A DNA stretch of 64,000 nucleotides from JAUIIK01 sp963709995 (GTDB lineage Bacteria; Chloroflexota; Chloroflexia; Thermomicrobiales; CFX8), in NCBI GenBank assembly GCA_963709995.1, contig CAVPYN010000005.1:185959-249958 (forward strand), read 5' to 3'. Positions 18,466 through 27,217 of the stretch are shown piece by piece (position 1 is the first letter of the stretch; each line of letters opens with the position of its first letter). The translations under genes and the position numbers were made by a program. A model generated the notes under the pieces. The model was not told where the DNA came from. It ran no database searches and was given only the letters and a program-made list of their open reading frames with translations.

Positions 18466-18774
18466 CGTTGATTTCGTATTGCGGCGGTTGTCCGAGGCGC
18501 TTGCGGGCTCAGCCAGGGCGTCGCGAAACGCCAAATGAATCAACCGACAACTGGTCCGAATTTGCGTTGATTACATCTGGATTGCCCTGGAAGGATTGAC
18601 GCCTCCATGCACAGGCGACTCGCCGGGTCGCTGCTACGGATTCCGGGAACGATGCCTGTTGACTCCGTATGAGATCTCGATCGTTGATTGAACTATGATG
18701 GGTGTCGCCGGTAGCGCAGTGCTGATGGAATCATCAATAGCGCTACTGATACGCCACAAAAAGGGGCAAGTTCC
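18466..18774. other. 309-base gap with an imperfect hairpin in the leader of the next gene
   Basis: No gene seen. At 18711-18746 GTAGCGC pairs with GCGCTAC and an inner GATG with CATC around a GAAT loop. This lies about 30 bases upstream of the small gene at 18775, whose start is preceded by AAAAGGGG. It may be a leader structure or a terminator of an upstream transcript. Confidence 0.35.
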
Positions 18775-19074
18775 ATGAAGTTCATCGTCGAGGTGTCGTT
18801 TCCTCATGAACCGTTCAATACATACGTTCGCGGAGACGTCATCGGACAGAAAATCGGAGAGACCCTCGAAGCCATCAAGCCCGAAATGGTCTATTTCACC
18901 GATAGCGGCGTCGGCCGTGGATGCCTCATGGTCGTTGACCTGGCAGACGCTTCCCAGGCTCCGCATGTGACCGAGCCTTTCATGCTTGGCTTCAACGCCA
19001 CAGTGAAATATCGGGTAGCCATGCTCCCCGAGGACCTTGCGAGCGCTGGTCTGGAGAGATACGCCGACTCCTAG
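18775..19074 (+). CDS. Small unknown protein, 99 aa, DUF3303/muconolactone-isomerase-like size and pattern
   Basis: Short soluble protein that starts MKFIVEVSFPHEPFNTYVRG and contains YFTDSGVGRGCLMVVDLADA and FMLGFNATVKYRVAMLPEDL. The alternation of strands and helices suggests a dimeric alpha/beta ferredoxin-like barrel, the fold of many small muconolactone-isomerase-like proteins. I cannot assign a function. A purine-rich stretch precedes the ATG at good distance, and the frame is intact. It converges with the NHL gene, whose end is 36 bases away. Confidence 0.55.
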   Translation: MKFIVEVSFPHEPFNTYVRGDVIGQKIGETLEAIKPEMVYFTDSGVGRGCLMVVDLADASQAPHVTEPFMLGFNATVKYRVAMLPEDLASAGLERYADS

Positions 19075-19110
19075 CGGGTGTCGAGTGGTTCCGCCGTCGC
19101 ATCCGGCCTT

Positions 19111-20985
19111 CTACGAAACAGGGTCATAGACGTAGATCCGCTGGTCGTTCGGCGCGGCGATGTAGAGCCGTCCGGCGCTGTCAACTGCGATGTCAGGCAA
19201 AGTGGTGTATGGGATGTCAAGAGTTCCGAGTTGCTCGATTTCCCCGCCGGCATCGACGCGGAGCAAGAGATACTCGAACTCAGGTCCGCTGCGAACATTG
19301 ACCGCCGCGACGAGCATTCCTCCGCGTTGATCTGGAGCAATCGCAAATCCGGTGCGGTTCTCGTTGCCACGCCCGCGACTCAGGTCCGCCTCTACATCGA
19401 GCAACTCACCGCCGGATGAGAACGCGCGCAGCGGGGAAGTTCCAATGCCCAGCTCAATCGTGTACACGACATCGCCCGAGGCCGCAACATCTTGAATGAC
19501 ACTCTGACTCGCTGGCTCGGCAAGCAGTCCTTGATCGACTCCATCCGTGGAATAGACCCGCAGCCGGTCCTGCTCATGCACGTCGACAAGATAGATCCTG
19601 TCTCCAGAGCCAGCGCTGAAGAGCAAGGGAACAACAGGTTCGGCGGATTCCGCGTTCCCCAACCAATCCGCTGACAAAAGGTCTCCACCAGCGTCGAACT
19701 TGGCGATCTGCGCCGTCGTCTCATCGAGCGCATACACTGCGCCCTCGTCGTCCACTGCCGCGCGCATCCGCAGGCGGGTGAATCCCGTATTTGTCTCGGT
19801 CGTGCCGGTTCCTGAGAGCTGGTAGATTCCCTGTTCTATTCCGTCGGGGGAAAGCGCAATCACCCGGCCACGCAGGGGGTCGGCGGCATAGAGGGTGTCG
19901 CCTGGTCCGATGGCTACCTCATCTAACCCGGCGAATAGTCCGGCATCCTCAGGCGATCGAATCTCTCCGACAACGTCACCATCCTGACCATAGATACGGA
20001 TCTGCTGCCGGGACGGATCGGCAACCAGAATTCGCCCGTTGGAATCGACTGCGATACCAGGGACGACCAGTCCATTGATCATCGACAACGAGGGAATCCC
20101 CTCCGGTTCCCAGAAAGACGTCGCCGTCGCGATCAGCGGTGGAACGTCGTCCTCATCATGGAGATAGAGCAGTACGACCTGCCCATCCGTGGTACCAGCG
20201 ATGCTGCCCGGCGAGCGCGCCCCAAGCTCATCCGGTGGCACGACGACGAGTCCCGCGGCTTCGCTCGCTTCGCCATTCGAGTTGAAGCGCAAAATCCCCC
20301 CACCAGGGCCGGTTCCATGCTGATAAGTGAGCAGGACATCTCCACCGATTACGGCGACATCCCTCGGCCAGATATTGCCGATCCCATCGCCAACCTGCGG
20401 CAGCGCCCATGAGACAAGCGCCGTGCCGTCGCGCTCGAAGCGCCGGATCTCCTTGGCGCGCTGGTCGGGGATGTAAATGACGCCGTCGTCTCCAACGGCG
20501 ATCGATGTCGGGACCACGGTGCTCGTCGTGTTCTGGTCGCCACCGATGCGCCACTCAGCCAGCGCCTTCCCATCATCATCAAGCACATGGACTTCCGCAT
20601 TGCTGATCTGCAAGACAAACAGCGAGCCAGCCGGACCGATTGCGACCCCGCTCGGAAACACAAGCCGCTCGGACATCCCGGATGCGCCCCAGGACGTGTC
20701 CAGCGCTCCATCGGGAGTGAAAGCCAGCACACGGTTCAATCCGATGTCCGCAACAAAGATCCGCCCGTCCGGAGCGATGGCGACATCCACCGGCGAGGTC
20801 GGAATCAGAGGCCCGCCAATCGTATGGGTGAACTTGTAGCCTTCAATCTCATACGGGAGCCCACTGGAGTGTCCGGACACTTCGCCGCCAGAGTCGCTAT
20901 CGCGTGCGATAACCGCGAATGACCCGGCCGCCGCAAGGCCGAGCAGAATCAGGGCCATGAAACCGATCATCGTATGGTGGCGCAT
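19111..20985 (-). CDS. Exported NHL-repeat beta-propeller protein
   Basis: 624 residues. A signal anchor at the N-terminus (MIGFMALILLGLAAAGSFAV) is followed by an acidic/Ser linker. Then come about ten NHL-type repeats with recurring VAIAPDGRIFVAD, IAVGDDGVIYIPD, IAVDSNGRILVAD, VAIGPGDTLYAAD and IAVDSAGRLYIAA, the blades of one or two propellers. No catalytic residues are evident, so a binding or scaffold role at the cell surface is likely. The start at 20985 has GAGGG seven bases upstream; the open frame extends to 21372 but without coding character. It diverges from the gene at 21081. Confidence 0.85.
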   Translation of the reverse strand: MRHHTMIGFMALILLGLAAAGSFAVIARDSDSGGEVSGHSSGLPYEIEGYKFTHTIGGPLIPTSPVDVAIAPDGRIFVADIGLNRVLAFTPDGALDTSWGASGMSERLVFPSGVAIGPAGSLFVLQISNAEVHVLDDDGKALAEWRIGGDQNTTSTVVPTSIAVGDDGVIYIPDQRAKEIRRFERDGTALVSWALPQVGDGIGNIWPRDVAVIGGDVLLTYQHGTGPGGGILRFNSNGEASEAAGLVVVPPDELGARSPGSIAGTTDGQVVLLYLHDEDDVPPLIATATSFWEPEGIPSLSMINGLVVPGIAVDSNGRILVADPSRQQIRIYGQDGDVVGEIRSPEDAGLFAGLDEVAIGPGDTLYAADPLRGRVIALSPDGIEQGIYQLSGTGTTETNTGFTRLRMRAAVDDEGAVYALDETTAQIAKFDAGGDLLSADWLGNAESAEPVVPLLFSAGSGDRIYLVDVHEQDRLRVYSTDGVDQGLLAEPASQSVIQDVAASGDVVYTIELGIGTSPLRAFSSGGELLDVEADLSRGRGNENRTGFAIAPDQRGGMLVAAVNVRSGPEFEYLLLRVDAGGEIEQLGTLDIPYTTLPDIAVDSAGRLYIAAPNDQRIYVYDPVS

Positions 20986-21080
20986 TCTTCGCCCTCGAAT
21001 CCCTTCAATGTACCGGGCTATCCTTACAGAAATGCGCGGTTGAAGCGAATCGAATAACCAGCAGGCTGGAACGAGGAAGC

Positions 21081-21731
21081 ATGGCGCCCTACTTGGACCA
21101 TCTCTTTGTGTTGACCGATGCGGAAGATCATGCGCTGCAACCAGCCAGCCAGGGCTTTCCGATTGTCCGGCATGGACCGCATCGCGGCGGGGGCACCGGC
21201 AACGTCGTCTATCGCCTCGGCGCAGTGCTTCTGGAGCTTGCATATCCAATCGATCCAGACGAGATCGCCGCGCTCGGCGCCATCGGTTTCGCCGAACGCT
21301 GGCGATGGCGAGAGAACGGGTCGAGTCCTTTTGGCATCGTCGTTCAGATGGAGCAGGAACAATCTCAACCATTCGAGACCTGGCTCTACCGGCCGCCTTT
21401 CGATCCCGAGAACGCCTGGAAAGTCATCAAAGCAGATCGAAGCGAGCCGCTCTACATGGTCGTTCCCGTGAGTGGATCGTCACTCGCCGCGAGTAGTAGA
21501 ACGGTCGAGCGAGTGATCGTCACCGCTCCACAAGTAGCGGAATGGTCGACTTTCGCCGAACAACTGGCCAGCTCAAGACTCGTCGAGTTCGTCTATGGAG
21601 CTTCACCGCTCATTGAGATTCATTTCGCGAGCGTAGAGCTTCCGTCGCTCGATCTTCGTCCCAGCGTCCCGCTTGTCTTGCGCAACTGCGCGGAGAACAG
21701 CGTGACCAGACAACCGGCAAGGGGATTCTGA
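21081..21731 (+). CDS. Glyoxalase-like domain protein
   Basis: 216 residues beginning MAPYLDHLFVLTDAEDHALQ, then HRGGGTGNVVYRLGAVLLEL. This opening with a conserved D-H, a glycine-rich turn and a strand ending in E matches the glyoxalase-like (PF13468-type) branch of the VOC superfamily. The second half contains WLYRPPFDPENAWKV and ends in LVEFVYGASPLIEIHF. Metal ligands His7 and an Arg/Glu are suggested but not proved. Function unknown. Divergent from the NHL gene, with 95 bases between. Confidence 0.55.
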   Translation: MAPYLDHLFVLTDAEDHALQPASQGFPIVRHGPHRGGGTGNVVYRLGAVLLELAYPIDPDEIAALGAIGFAERWRWRENGSSPFGIVVQMEQEQSQPFETWLYRPPFDPENAWKVIKADRSEPLYMVVPVSGSSLAASSRTVERVIVTAPQVAEWSTFAEQLASSRLVEFVYGASPLIEIHFASVELPSLDLRPSVPLVLRNCAENSVTRQPARGF

Positions 21732-21854
21732 ACGGTGGCTGGGATCGAGAGATCCAGCCTATGACTGCTTGGCACCGTTTGGGCAAGTCCGTACACTTGA
21801 GATGTCCACGGTCGAAGCACCGCATTGCATCCGGCAGGGGTATAAAAGGGCACC

Positions 21855-24275
21855 GTGTCACGCCGCGATCCACGCCGCCCGGCGCCATTCTCAAGTCGCT
21901 CTCGAGACCTTCCACCCAGCGCAACGGGTAGAAAGCTCGGTGGGCGTCCTCGTGCGCGCGGGAGAAAAGAGTGGTCTGGCGGCTCAAGCTGGTCGCCATA
22001 TGGCCGCAGAGAACGCATCTGGCCGAAGATTCTCCTCGTCGGCGTCATCCTCGTCGTTATTCTCGGTGGATCAATCTTCGTTGCTGGAGCGCTCGGCGGC
22101 GATGGTGATGAAGAGGGCGGCCAGGATGACGGCCAGGTAGCCGTCGTCGAAACCAGCACATCTCAACCCGCGGGCGCCGCAACGGCAAGCGCCACCGAGA
22201 ATAGTGACTCCATTCTCCCGACTGCCCCGCTTCCTCCGGGTGTCGCTACCCCGACCGCCGCTCCAACCGCAACACCGACTGCAATTCCGGCTGGCCTGCT
22301 CACAGCGCCCAAGCGAACGGCCGAGATCTACGTCGAAGCATGGTCTCACGGGGCATATAGCCAGATGTACGACCTGATCACCAACTCTGCCCAGGAGCAG
22401 ATAACCAAAGAAGAGTTCGTCGCCCGGTATGAGGCGATCGCCGTCGAGGCAGGGATCATCTCCCTTGACGCCAAGGTCGTCTCCGGCAAAGACGACGACC
22501 GCATCTTCTCGATCAAAGTCGATTTCGAATCGTCCCGCATCGGGAACTTCACCGATGAGAATCAGATACCCATTAGCCGGGACGGCGGCGAGTTCCGGGT
22601 CGACTGGACTCCGTCCCTGATCTTTGCCGGCCTTGGCGACGGTTACGTCGATTGGACGAGCGATACTCCAGCCCGTGGCCGTATCCTCGATCGCAAAGGA
22701 CGCGCACTAGCCGAAACCGGCTTCATTAGCCGTGTCGGTATTATCCCCGGGCAGATCACCAACGAAGAAGATATGCTCAACCGGCTGACCGGCCTGCTGG
22801 AAATGAGCCGGGAGACGATTCAGGCGCGGTATGTCAATGGACAGCCAAACTGGTTCATGCCGGTCAAGGACTACCCTGACAGCATTGACCAGGGGTTGAT
22901 TGATCAGCTTGGCGCTATCGACGGCGTCGTGATCCAGAAGTGGCCAGCCCGGGTCTATCCATACAGTTCCGCCGCCGCCCACATTACCGGATACATGAGC
23001 GAGATCACCGCCGAGGAACTGCCAGAACTCTCGAAGAGAGGCTATGAGGCAGGCGACATGATCGGCCGGGGCGGCGTCGAAGCGTTCGCCGAGGATTGGC
23101 TCGGCGGCAAGCGAGGCGGCACACTGTCGCTCCTACAACGCGACGGTACGCTCATCCGGGTGCTCGGCGAGGTTCAGCCTGAGGAGGCGAAGGATGTCGT
23201 GCTGACAATCGACATCGACCTCCAGATTGCGGCAGATGCTTCGATCGGCGATCAGGTCGGCGCGGCGGTTGTCATGGATCCCTGGACTGGACAGGTGCTT
23301 GCGATAGCTAGCCGCCCGACATTCGATCCCAATCAATTCATCCTGGGACTGAGCGGTGACGATTGGGCCCGGCTCAACGATCCCGAGGCGCGCCCGCTCG
23401 TCAACCGGGCCACCGCCGCGGTCTACCCGACCGGTTCGACGTTCAAAGTTGTCACGGCGTCGGCGGGAATCGTCAATCTGGGCTACACCGCCGACACCTG
23501 GTTCAACTGCCCCGGCACGTTTTCTCTGGAGGGGGCGGATCAGGTCTGGTCAGACTGGGTGCCAGGCGGTCAGGGCGAGATGAACCTGCACCGGGGCATC
23601 TATCGATCCTGCAACACCGTCTTCTATCAGATCGGACAGGCACTCGATGAGCAGGACGAGATGCTCCTCCCGAACATGGCCCGGGCCTACGGGTTTGGCC
23701 AGCCGACCGGGATCGATGCGCTCTACGAAGTGGCCGGAACCGTGCCCGATCCCCAGTGGAAGCTAGACAACCTGAACGATGCCTGGGCGCGCGGGGATGC
23801 CGTCAACTTCGCGATTGGTCAGGGATTCTTCTCCGCCACGCCTCTGCAACTGGCCCGTGCCTACGCCGCGATCACAAACGGTGGCACGCTGTATGAACCC
23901 TATATGATCCTGGACGTCGTCGACCGCCAGGGCAACATCGTCTACAAGGGCGAACCGACCGAGGCGGGCAAGCTCCCGCTCTCCCCCGAGCAACTGAAGA
24001 TCCTTACCGACGCGATGTACGACGTCGTTCATGCCAGCGATGGCACAGCCGTCGCCGCGTTCTCGGGCGCGCCCTACTCCGTCTCTGGCAAGACCGGAAC
24101 AGCCGAAACCGGCATCGAAGGTGAAGCCGACCACGGTTCGTTCGGTTCCTTCGCCCCCACCGACAATCCCCGGATCACAATCGCCGCCTTCGTGGAGCAC
24201 GGCGTCACCGGCTCCGGCTCCGCTGCCCCGGTCGCCCGCCGGATCTACGATCGCTATTTCGAGCTATATCCCTGA
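21855..24275 (+). CDS. Class B penicillin-binding protein (transpeptidase) with NTF2-like domain
   Basis: Peptidoglycan D,D-transpeptidase of 806 residues. A basic cytoplasmic tail and one membrane helix (KILLVGVILVVILGGSIFVA) lead to a Pro/Thr linker, then an NTF2-like MecA-N domain (about 150-265), a dimerisation region with ARGRILDRKGRALAETG, and the transpeptidase domain. Catalytic motifs are STFK (Ser528), SCN (Ser585) and KTGTAE (Lys746). The GTG start at 21855 gives the basic N-terminus expected for a type II membrane protein. This is the PBP2a/MecA-like layout common in Gram-positive and Chloroflexota genomes. No mrd or fts neighbours. Confidence 0.93.
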   Translation: MSRRDPRRPAPFSSRSRDLPPSATGRKLGGRPRARGRKEWSGGSSWSPYGRRERIWPKILLVGVILVVILGGSIFVAGALGGDGDEEGGQDDGQVAVVETSTSQPAGAATASATENSDSILPTAPLPPGVATPTAAPTATPTAIPAGLLTAPKRTAEIYVEAWSHGAYSQMYDLITNSAQEQITKEEFVARYEAIAVEAGIISLDAKVVSGKDDDRIFSIKVDFESSRIGNFTDENQIPISRDGGEFRVDWTPSLIFAGLGDGYVDWTSDTPARGRILDRKGRALAETGFISRVGIIPGQITNEEDMLNRLTGLLEMSRETIQARYVNGQPNWFMPVKDYPDSIDQGLIDQLGAIDGVVIQKWPARVYPYSSAAAHITGYMSEITAEELPELSKRGYEAGDMIGRGGVEAFAEDWLGGKRGGTLSLLQRDGTLIRVLGEVQPEEAKDVVLTIDIDLQIAADASIGDQVGAAVVMDPWTGQVLAIASRPTFDPNQFILGLSGDDWARLNDPEARPLVNRATAAVYPTGSTFKVVTASAGIVNLGYTADTWFNCPGTFSLEGADQVWSDWVPGGQGEMNLHRGIYRSCNTVFYQIGQALDEQDEMLLPNMARAYGFGQPTGIDALYEVAGTVPDPQWKLDNLNDAWARGDAVNFAIGQGFFSATPLQLARAYAAITNGGTLYEPYMILDVVDRQGNIVYKGEPTEAGKLPLSPEQLKILTDAMYDVVHASDGTAVAAFSGAPYSVSGKTGTAETGIEGEADHGSFGSFAPTDNPRITIAAFVEHGVTGSGSAAPVARRIYDRYFELYP

Positions 24276-24423
24276 AGCTGAGAAACAGCGGCTCGGGACT
24301 TGCCTCACGATTTCATCGCACTCCTCGGAAACCAGGAATGTGTCACTCCAGTCTGGATTTCAGGTCTCAACGTCCCTCTCCGCATGGATTGAGAACAAAA
24401 GGGAGGATGCCTATTCTGATCAG

Positions 24424-24464
24424 CCCCCCTCTCCCGGGGGCCCAAAGGGCACCCCGAGAAGGGG
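24424..24464. repeat. GC-rich REP-like hairpin between convergent genes
   Basis: A run CCCCTCTCCCGGGGGCCC faces GGGCACCCCGAGAAGGGG around AAA, forming a long imperfect stem. It lies between the ends of the PBP and DinB-like genes and overlaps neither repaired frame. It may be a dispersed repeat or a bidirectional terminator. No second copy is visible in the window. Confidence 0.45.
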
Positions 24465-24939
24465 TTAGAGGGTGAGGGCTTCCCGCGCTCGGCGGATCTG
24501 GTCAGCGTGTTCGTCGCAATGGATAGCGTAGGCGCGCAGCCAGTCGAGGGCCGAAAAGTGACCGGATTTCGGTGTGAGCTCCGGCAGATTGCCACTCTTC
24601 CTCCGTCATCAGAACGAGCAACTCGCTGGTTGAAGCGCGTGCGCCCTGGAGAGCAAGCAGCGAGTTCTCAATCGGCCGCTCGTAGTGCAGACGTCTCGCG
24701 AATTCCTCCTGGTCATATGCCTGAATCTCGGGTTCGTGCTCAACAATCAAGCGGCGGATGCGGATTGCCGACGTCATCTCGCTGTCCGCAAGGTGGTGGA
24801 TTACCTCGCGTGGGCACCATTCACCCGGTGCTTCCCGCGCTTCCCATTCGGCTTCGCCCATTCCATCGATCGCCGAGAGAATCGTGTCATATCCGCGCTG
24901 GTATTGTGCGATCAGTTCATCCCGCTCGATCCTGTCCAA
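24465..24939 (-). CDS. DinB-family (DUF664/DfrA-like) protein, frameshifted
   Basis: Four-helix DinB/YfiT-like fold of about 157 residues. From 24939 the frame gives MDRIERDELIAQYQRGYDTI, GEWCPREVIHHLADSEM with the metal-binding His motif, then ELLVLMTEEEWQ. Near 24575 the frame changes and the true end reads SGHFSALDWLRAYAIHCDEH then ADQIRRAREALTL, with a second conserved His. One indel explains this. These metal-dependent proteins include bacillithiol and mycothiol transferases, but specific function is unknown. Confidence 0.75.
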
Positions 24940-25190
24940 CTGCTTGCTCCTTCCGGTTCTATTCGAACGCGTACACCTGTAGGATAGTGGTATCGAGGGC
25001 TAGATTGGATAGCGGATCACCCGAAGAATGAACGATTGTCAGTAAGATCTGTCGCCATCAGCAGAAATTTCTTTTCATTCGTAAAGTTCATCGCTGTATG
25101 TTGAGGCTGGCTACCGGTTCTGTGTCACAATCCCCGGCCGGAACAGCGTGCGGGATGAGGGGAAACATATGGGAAGGAGGGTGTGGAATC

Positions 25191-25661
25191 GTGGCAGCCG
25201 AGAACCAGCGCCTTCTGGATCAGATCGGCTGGAAGATCATCGGAGAATTGCAGCGAGATGCCCGGCTCTCGTTCGCTGAGCTTGGCCGCAGGGTGCATCT
25301 CTCGACACCAGCGGTTGCCGAGCGAGTGCGGAGGATGGAAGATGCAGGCATCATCACCGGCTACCACGCCACGATCGACCCGGCGGCAGTCGGACTACCG
25401 ATCCGGGCGATCATCCGGATGAAGGCAAATCTCCAGAGCTACGAACGGGTCAGATCCTCGGTTGCAGAGATTCCGGAAGTTGTGGAATGCCATCATGTGA
25501 CTGGCTCGGATGATCTGGTGATGACCGTGCTCGTGCGTTCGGTGGAGCACCTCGAAGCGGTTCTCGACTGCCTGCGCCCGTTCGGCGATCACGTCACATC
25601 AATCGTCCTGTCGAGTCCGGTGCAAGCCAGACCGATCGAGCCGCGCTGTGCCGGCGCCTAG
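25191..25661 (+). CDS. Lrp/AsnC family transcriptional regulator
   Basis: 156 residues. The N-terminal helix-turn-helix reads DARLSFAELGRRVHLSTPAV then AERVRRMEDAGIITGYHATI, and the RAM ligand-binding domain reads IRMKANLQSYERVRSSVAEI, VVECHHVTGSDDLVMTVLVR and SIVLSSP. Members usually regulate amino acid genes as octamers. The start is taken as GTG at 25191, with GGAAGGAGG ten bases upstream; the open frame reaches back to 25098 without homology. No obvious target gene is adjacent. Confidence 0.92.
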   Translation: MAAENQRLLDQIGWKIIGELQRDARLSFAELGRRVHLSTPAVAERVRRMEDAGIITGYHATIDPAAVGLPIRAIIRMKANLQSYERVRSSVAEIPEVVECHHVTGSDDLVMTVLVRSVEHLEAVLDCLRPFGDHVTSIVLSSPVQARPIEPRCAGA

Positions 25662-25825
25662 TTAACTGGCGTAGTTCTTGCCGCTATTCCCGCCAGATCA
25701 CGCTGACGATATGATCGATTTTGCGCTATCGTTGTAAGAGGCTATGCCCAGACGGTGCGATTGTGACGAGACACGGTTATGATGGTGCAGGCGACTTTCG
25801 TCTGTTTGAGTGAGGGGGAGCGGTC

Positions 25826-26386
25826 ATGCTACTCGACCTGGACAGCCATGTAAGGACGAGCGACGGTGTAGACGTCGGGACGGTCCGGCGGATTATTTTC
25901 GACGCTGATCATATGAGAGTACGGGAATTCGTCGTTCACGAGGGTCATATCCGCCCGGTTGAGCGAATTGTCGATGTTGTGGACGTAGAAAGCGTTGATG
26001 ACGACCACACCGTGAACCTCAAGATCACCGAGAGTCAGGTCGCCGAGCTAACGCCCTTTATCCACGCCGACAGTACACCGGTCTACGCTGGCTACTTTGA
26101 TGGCGGAGGGGAAGTCAAACTGGTTACGCGGCCTGGAACAGTTCCCTGGGGCGCAGTCGTCCTGACCCATAAGTCACAGGTGTACGACAAGGATGATCAG
26201 CATATTGGGCACCTCGACAAGATCGTATACGATGAGAATGCACGCGCCAGTTCCTTCACCGTCGAGTCGGGACACATCTTCACCCACAATACGAAGATTC
26301 CGGTCTCAGCGGTCCATACAGTCACCCATAATCGCATCACCTTGAACATCAGTGCCGGCGAGGCCGCAAACGCGGACGAAGCCTAG
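25826..26386 (+). CDS. PRC-barrel domain protein (two domains)
   Basis: 186 residues containing two PRC-barrel modules. The first reads GVDVGTVRRIIFDADHMRVR then EFVVHEGHI. The second reads QVYDKDDQHIGHLDKIVYDE, then SFTVESGHIFTHNTKIPVSA. No signal or membrane segment. PRC barrels act in RNA processing or in bacterial photosynthetic and surface complexes, and the role here is unknown. GGGGAG lies six bases before the ATG. Convergent with the RraA-like gene. Confidence 0.8.
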   Translation: MLLDLDSHVRTSDGVDVGTVRRIIFDADHMRVREFVVHEGHIRPVERIVDVVDVESVDDDHTVNLKITESQVAELTPFIHADSTPVYAGYFDGGGEVKLVTRPGTVPWGAVVLTHKSQVYDKDDQHIGHLDKIVYDENARASSFTVESGHIFTHNTKIPVSAVHTVTHNRITLNISAGEAANADEA

Positions 26387-26465
26387 CCGCCGGCTGCATC
26401 GAACCGCATGTTTCGCCGCCGGGGCTCTCCCGGCGGCGAGTCTGTTTGGCTCATGTGCCAGGCCT

Positions 26466-27143
26466 CTAAATGCCGGTGTTCTGCGCCAGACGGTCGCTCG
26501 CGCCGGTGATGACTCCCAGCTTTTCGCCAGCGTGCAAGCGCCGGCGAATCATCGCCTCGTGCTCGACGCGGGGTCCGCAATGCTTGATGATCTCGTCGAC
26601 GCGATCCGCCGGTACGACCAGGATACCGTTGTCGTCCGCGAGAATGATGTCGCCGGGCGACACCGCGACTCCTCCACACTGGACAAGGGTATTGATCTCC
26701 CCGGATGTCCCGCTCGAACGGCTGGTGATCGGCGCAACGCCGCGGCAGAAAGTCAGGTATTCCATTTCCCAGATCTCGGGGATATCAGTGGCCGGGCCAT
26801 CGATGATCGTGCCCGCAAGACCACGGAGCTTCGCTGCGAGCGAGGTCAACTCCCCCCAACAGGCATGCTTTTGATCGCCATTGCGGTCGATGACCAGCAC
26901 GTCGCCTGGCTCTGCAATGTCGATTGCATGATGGACGACAGCGCTGTCGAGCGCGGATGTGCGGATCGTAACCGCTGGTCCACACAAGGTGAATCCACGT
27001 TCCCTGCCGATTGGCCGCAGGTCATTCGCCATGAAGCCGAAGTCGAGCATGTGACCGATCGTCGCCGGCGGGATGCGCTGGAGTTGCAAAATCTGTTCGG
27101 CTGTCACCGTGGAAGCCGGTCTCGGATTGATCGTCACCGCCAT
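26466..27143 (-). CDS. RraA-like/4-hydroxy-4-methyl-2-oxoglutarate aldolase family protein
   Basis: 225 residues of the RraA fold: GPAVTIRTSALDSAVVHHAI, EPGDVLVIDRNGDQKHACWG and ELTSLAAKLRGLAGTIIDGP, then TDIPEIWEMEYLTFCRGVAP. In HMG/CHA aldolases the last motif is DGxxRD, where Arg and Asp bind substrate and metal. Here it is DGPATD, so the Arg is Thr while the Asp remains. Catalysis is therefore doubtful, or the substrate differs. GAAGGAG lies eight bases before the ATG. It stands alone between the PRC-barrel and glycosidase genes. Confidence 0.82.
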   Translation of the reverse strand: MAVTINPRPASTVTAEQILQLQRIPPATIGHMLDFGFMANDLRPIGRERGFTLCGPAVTIRTSALDSAVVHHAIDIAEPGDVLVIDRNGDQKHACWGELTSLAAKLRGLAGTIIDGPATDIPEIWEMEYLTFCRGVAPITSRSSGTSGEINTLVQCGGVAVSPGDIILADDNGILVVPADRVDEIIKHCGPRVEHEAMIRRRLHAGEKLGVITGASDRLAQNTGI

Positions 27144-27217
27144 GAGGCTCGCTCCTTCACTCTCCCCAACGGGCAGTCCAAGTGGGAGCAGTATAGTGCG
27201 ACGGGAACCAACGGCGA

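Noticed and set aside
24276..24464. A small plus-strand gene after the PBP
   Set aside because: The frames are short and lack a ribosome site. The sequence is mostly a GC-rich hairpin.
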